From Delphinapterus leucas (lineage: Eukaryota > Chordata > Mammalia > Artiodactyla > Monodontidae): a stretch of DNA of 64,000 nucleotides. Position numbers and translations under genes: made by a program. Location: NCBI RefSeq assembly GCF_002288925.2, contig NW_022098050.1:2216725-2280724 (forward strand), written 5' to 3'. The notes beneath the pieces were generated by a model. The model saw only the letters and a program-made list of their open reading frames with translations. It made no database searches and was not told where the DNA came from. Of the stretch, positions 59,443 to 64,000 are shown piece after piece. Within the stretch, counting starts at the first letter, position 1; every line of letters starts with the position of its first letter.

Positions 59443-61439
59443 GATACAATTGTGTATTAGTTAATCAGGGTCATTGTATATATATGACCAGTACTTCTAA
59501 GTTATATTTATTATCTTCCTGAATGTGGCTGGCTATTAAGCATGTTCTGTCCATGAAAATTACCGATATATTAATGGTAAAAATATGAAAAAAAAGTAGA
59601 CTTACACCATTGCTAGGTACAGTGTCACACCTGTAATTGAAATGCCTATTGGTATGAAAGCATTATGAATTGCAGTTCTGTGTATACATTTATGAATATG
59701 GCAAACTTAAAAAATCATTTTTTCTTTGTGCTTCATGTTCAGTACTAGAAGAAAGTGATTTGTGGCTAATTTAACATTTAAGTAAAATTAACATTTATCC
59801 CGGGACATTCTAGGTACTATAGCCTGTCCCATTCGTTAGGACATTTTGTACTTATCTGCAGAGCCACTCTCCTCAGAAGAGAATCTGCTAAATTTCTGCA
59901 GATTCTTATCCAGCATCAATCACTTTGATTAGGGTCTCACTCCACGAACCAGGCAGCTTCTCTTCCACAGCACCTCCATATTGTCTCCTACAGTTGTTCT
60001 ACTTTCTAGGCAGAACGTGACTCCCTTTGACTCATAGTTTGTGTCCCTGTCAAAAAGACAGTCAATAGCTCCTTTAATATTTTGATTTGCCCAAGACCCT
60101 TAGGGCTTGGTATATTACTAGTGGCCAGTCCTGAATCTGGAAACTTTAGAATGAGAGAAATTGTGTCCATGAATGTTTTGATGGGTGAAGTATTTACATC
60201 AATAATGATGCTAAGGAACTGTTTGAAGAGCAGGGATAGGGCAGAAACTTTACTTATGAAAAAATTTCTCCAGGGAAATTTTCATTGTGCAACCCAGTGA
60301 TGAAAGGCTACTGTCTTTTTTGTTTTATGTTAATGAGGGTTAGGTTGCCTTTTCTTCTTCTCTATGGTTGGTTTACAGTCTGCAGATTTTATATTGGAAA
60401 ATATTTTTGCAGGTTAATGTACTTGTATTATTATATTATATGATGGAAAGCCAGAACAGCTATTATACATTAACTCCAGAGCCAACAGAATTTTTCTGTG
60501 TATTTTAGAACCTCCTCAGTACCCAAAATGTTAGCTGCAGTAGCTTCACTGTAATGAAAACATGTAGAATAAATAAAATGGGAGAAAACTGGTTCAGAAT
60601 ACAAGAAACTGTCGTTTCTATAAATGGCAACCTGATTCATTCATACCTAAAAATATAGAGTTTTTTGTGGATCTTAATGTAAAAAGATAAAGCAAAACAT
60701 CTTTGAAGAAGCTTGCTGAATAAACATTTTTGGGGAAAGATAATAAAGCTTTTGAACTTGAACTTCTAGGATTTCAATGGAAAGATCAAGCATCTAAAGA
60801 CTTGATTATCCAGTTGAAAGAATGATGTTGGGATGCCTTTACATAATTTTGTAAGATTTTAGTATTGAGCTTCTGCCTTTAATTAGAATAGCTACCAAAA
60901 TCAAAAGACACTAGTTACCACTCCATGAATGGTCTAAATGAAACCTCAATGTACCTGCTCATGGATTTGGGAGGGTTATATAAACATGTCCTACCACCAA
61001 CAGCATGAATGGTTTTTAAAAGAAACTAACATGAAAAACAAAGGTGTTTGACTCCTGGTTTTAGTATGTTATACCCTTGAGTTTCATATGGCTCTGTTGG
61101 TAGCAGCTTACCTTGTTCGTGGAAACCTAGGAGTCATCTATATGTTACTTGATGATGTTTTATCTCAAAGGCAAAAGCACTAGAATGTTTCAACTTCCCA
61201 TACAGAATTGTACCTTCAAACTAATGTCTAGTTGTTGAAATGGAAGAAGGAAGAGACAGATGAAGTAAAGTAGTTACAGACTTGATAGGAAGTGCGAATG
61301 AATAAGTAATTGACCATTTGACTAGTTAAGAACCATTGCACATTTCATTATAGCTATAATTTTTTGAGTTCATGAAACCATATTCAAGTAGGAATATACG
61401 CACTCATTTTTAATAAATATAACAATCAAAAGTAAGTCA
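59443..61439. other. No recognised gene
   Basis: Single-copy-looking DNA. The 72-codon plus frame at 60082-60300 has no domain and no clear splice sites. Confidence 0.45.
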
Positions 61440-61540
61440 TTCTTGGATAAAGATGTGGTACATATATACAATGGAATATTACTCAGCCATAAAAAAGAAC
61501 TAAACAGTGCCATTTACAGCAACATGAATATATTAACAAA
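61440..61540 (+). repeat. Short L1 ORF2 fragment
   Basis: 'cttggataaagatgtggtac', 'caatggaatattactcagcc', 'acagcaacatgaatatatta' is sense L1 ORF2 C terminus. No tail is visible. Confidence 0.85.
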
Positions 61541-61566
61541 TGGCCCATACACTTAAAAAGTTCTCA

Positions 61567-61876
61567 GTCTTGGTCTTCCCTGGTGGTGCAGTGGTTAAGA
61601 ATCTGCCTGCCAATGCACGGGACATGGGTTCGATCCCTGGTTGGGGAAGATCCCACGTGCCATGGGGCAACTAAGCCTGTGCACCACAACTTCTGAGCCT
61701 GTGCTCTAGAGCCCGCAAACCACAAATACTGAACCTGCACACCTAGAGCCCATGCTCCACAATGAGAAGCCCGTGCACCACAAGGAAGAGCAGCCCCCAC
61801 TCGCCGCAACTAGAGAAAGCCTGTGCACAGCAACGAAGACCCAACCAGCCAAAAATAAATAAATTTTTAAAAAATG
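61567..61876 (+). repeat. Long CHR SINE
   Basis: 'ggtcttccctggtggtgcag' head, tRNA-like part, the caca-rich units and 'cagcaacgaagacccaacc', then an A-rich tail. It is flanked by ttaaaaagttctca (61553-61566) and ttaaaaattctca (61877-61889), a duplication with one base lost. Confidence 0.95.
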
Positions 61877-61889
61877 TTAAAAATTCTCA

Positions 61890-63839
61890 TATTTAAATAT
61901 TCATTTTTCATTGTGTTATATCATATTCTACTTCATTTTTAGGAATAAACTTCAAAAAGAAATTTTCTCTAGAAATGCTCCAAAAACTTGAAACTGATTT
62001 TGGTTACATCAGTTTTACTCTGCATTGAAAGTTCACCAAAGAATTAAAATTAATTATTTTAATATCTTTTGGGAAACTTCAATCCTAATTTATCTCCTAA
62101 AATCACAGGAAAATTGGTAATGTTATAATTCATCCCAATTAAAAAAAACTTAAGACGTTCTCAGTCTCAGTAATCTTGGGCATATTTTAATAATCTCTTT
62201 AACTTCAGTCTCTCTTATTTTCCTCACCATTGACCTCTTTATTTGGAAACCAAATCTAATGATCCCATCTCTTAATTTGTTCACATAATTAATTGTATTT
62301 ACTTATTTATTCACATGTCTTTCCATTACTATACGACTTCTTGATGACTAACACTCCACGGTGGTGTCAAATATTAGCAGTTAATTGTCTGCTGAATTAA
62401 TGAGCAAATGAATGCATGGAAGAATGCAAAGTAAACATTTATTAATATAGAGTAGGGGAAGAAAATCTAACCGGTGGTACCAAAGAAACCTTTGTGATTC
62501 ATAAGAACTAGGTATTTAACCTCTTGAGAATTAGAAATTCTGAACATGAAGGTTGGGGCATATAGATAACTTACATGATGAAGTTATTTCTTTGAAATGG
62601 CTGAAATGAATATGTTGAAATATGTCCACATTTAAAGTTTCAGTCTATAATTTTCTACACCCAAGAGCTATTATTAATGGAAATTAAGGTTTCTATTTAA
62701 TTATTATTTTTAAAAGCAAGATTCCACTCCTGGAGAGGCTGAAATAGTCATTTCTTATTTCCCTCTCTCCCTCATCAACTAAGTCTTACTTGTCACTATA
62801 ACCAGTTGTTTATATCTCTAAAATGTATCTAGAATCTCTATCAGCTTTTATTTCTAATATTTACCTCCATTATCTTTCTTATTTCTGTAGTACCTTACAC
62901 ACTGCTCCTTGATTTCTCTTTTTAAAACCCATATCTGGTCATATGATTACTGATGCTCAATTTTCATGATTTCCCATTGCATACAGAATATAATCTTCTT
63001 GAAAAGGCATTCAAAATTGTACAACCTGTTCCACACATACATGTTCATCCTTTTCTCTGTCACTCCTCTTTGTAGCCTCTCCAATCTATGTAACCCATTA
63101 TAATCACCAGGCTTCATGAAGCCCAATTGTTGAATGGTATCAAGTTCATGGAAACATTTGACATTCAAAGAGTAAATAAAAGTATTTCAAAATAATTTCA
63201 TCTATCTCACAATGAAACACCAAGGTGGTAGGGGGAACTATTATTAGTTCACAGCTAACATCTTAAATATTCTTGCCCACCATTCGTGTCTCCTCAGGGT
63301 GCTATCTTGATTGGAAGGACAGTCTCTTATTCTCTTTTCCACAGCAACTCTTCCCACTCTCTGAAACTCTGCAGTAATTGCTTTATTTTTCTACTCTACC
63401 TGCCTCAACATTTTAGTTGTAAATAAATTTAGCCTGTTTTCTTTTGTATTTTATCTACTTCACTCATTACTCAGTTTTTTGTTTGGTTTGTTTTTTACAA
63501 TAAAGGAAAACTCATAAGCTGATGCTACAAGCAAAGCTCTTCTCTATCAAAGTCAGAAATGGGAGAAAGTTTGAAATACTCAATTTTAAATAACTTTTGT
63601 CCTCATTACAAGTCTACTTTATATCGCAGTTATTCAGCATATGCTACTGAGAAAGAGCCCCCCTTTCCTTTTTTTTTTCTTTTCCTTCTCCTCATTCAAA
63701 ATACAATGTTTTTTCAGTTTAGATGCCCCAGCTCCTTAAGTCAGAATTGTCTATACCCTTCTCTATGCTGTCTCAGCTTTTTGCCTGTTCTTCTGGTGCA
63801 CTGTTTGCCTTGAACAATTATATCTTGGCTGTTTCCTCT
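61890..63839. other. No recognised gene
   Basis: 62740-63170 and 63240-63840 are pyrimidine-rich and could be decayed LINE (L2-like) sequence. Frames of 73-84 codons look like chance. Confidence 0.4.
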
Positions 63840-63960
63840 CCTAGACTGTGAAATATGTGATGACTTGGACAGTGGTCTTATTCATGTTGTTATCCCCAGT
63901 ACTAAGTAAAGTTCCTCTTACAAAGGAGAGATTCCTATATGTGTTTGTCAAATTGATTTC
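63840..63960 (+). repeat. Probable L2-like LINE tail
   Basis: 'ctagactgtgaaatatgtga', 'ttgttatccccagtactaag' and 'gtgtttgtcaaattgatt' recall the L2 3' end. Confidence 0.5.
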
Positions 63961-64000
63961 ATTTGACGGACTATATTTCAGAGGTAGGTTTAAATAAATT

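Noticed and set aside
1..64000. Search for BovB, LTR retrovirus, tRNA, rRNA or snRNA genes
   Set aside because: I recognised none by eye. tRNA-like boxes occur only within CHR and MIR SINEs. A masked search could still find decayed LTR pieces that I missed.

Overview
This window is mammalian nuclear DNA, most likely from a cetacean (whale or dolphin). The evidence is the repeat content. There are several 120-390 bp tRNA-derived SINEs of the CHR type, which open with acttccctggtggtccagtg or its complement. There are L1 elements whose 3' end reads (on the complement) aacatctttattggagtata. Mammal-wide MIR, MER5-like and Tigger-like relics are also present. I saw no BovB or Bov-tA element, which argues against a ruminant. 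I found no convincing exon of a functional gene, so the window is intergenic or lies in a long intron; the sequence alone does not tell which.

Layout. 1-3.3 kb: a cut CHR SINE, an old L1M tail, an ancient interspersed repeat and two microsatellites. 3.36-10.78 kb: one near-full-length but dead L1 (5'UTR, ORF1, ORF2, 3'UTR), hit later by two SINEs. 10.8-24.7 kb: mostly AT-rich single-copy DNA with MIRs, L1M tails and two CHR SINEs. A palindromic MITE-like element with 9-bp flanking repeats lies at 23.3-23.6 kb. 24.75-29.5 kb: an old L1 carrying a twin-priming inversion, with a younger 5'-truncated L1 nested inside it; the younger L1 holds a 100-N gap flanked by a perfect duplication. 31.8-34.3 kb: a processed pseudogene of RAD23B on the minus strand, with poly(A), ATTAAA signal, 15-bp target-site duplications, a lost start codon, frameshifts and a nonsense mutation. 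36-42.9 kb: three further L1 remnants with inverted 5' parts, a 70-bp micro-insertion of L1 with a perfect 17-bp duplication, and a 219-bp Tigger/pogo-type element. 43-58 kb: MER5-like pieces, MIRs, L2-like tails and large quiet regions. 58.6-59.4 kb: a CHR SINE split by a 400-N gap and an L1 piece. 59.4-64 kb: quiet DNA, one more CHR SINE and an L2-like tail.

There is no operon-like or pathway logic here. The story is one of layered retrotransposition: L1 copied itself and the SINEs, and very probably the RAD23B mRNA as well. I found no new biological system. The items most worth checking are the suspect assembly around the 26.5-kb gap, the set of L1 5' inversions, the palindromic element and the RAD23B retrocopy.
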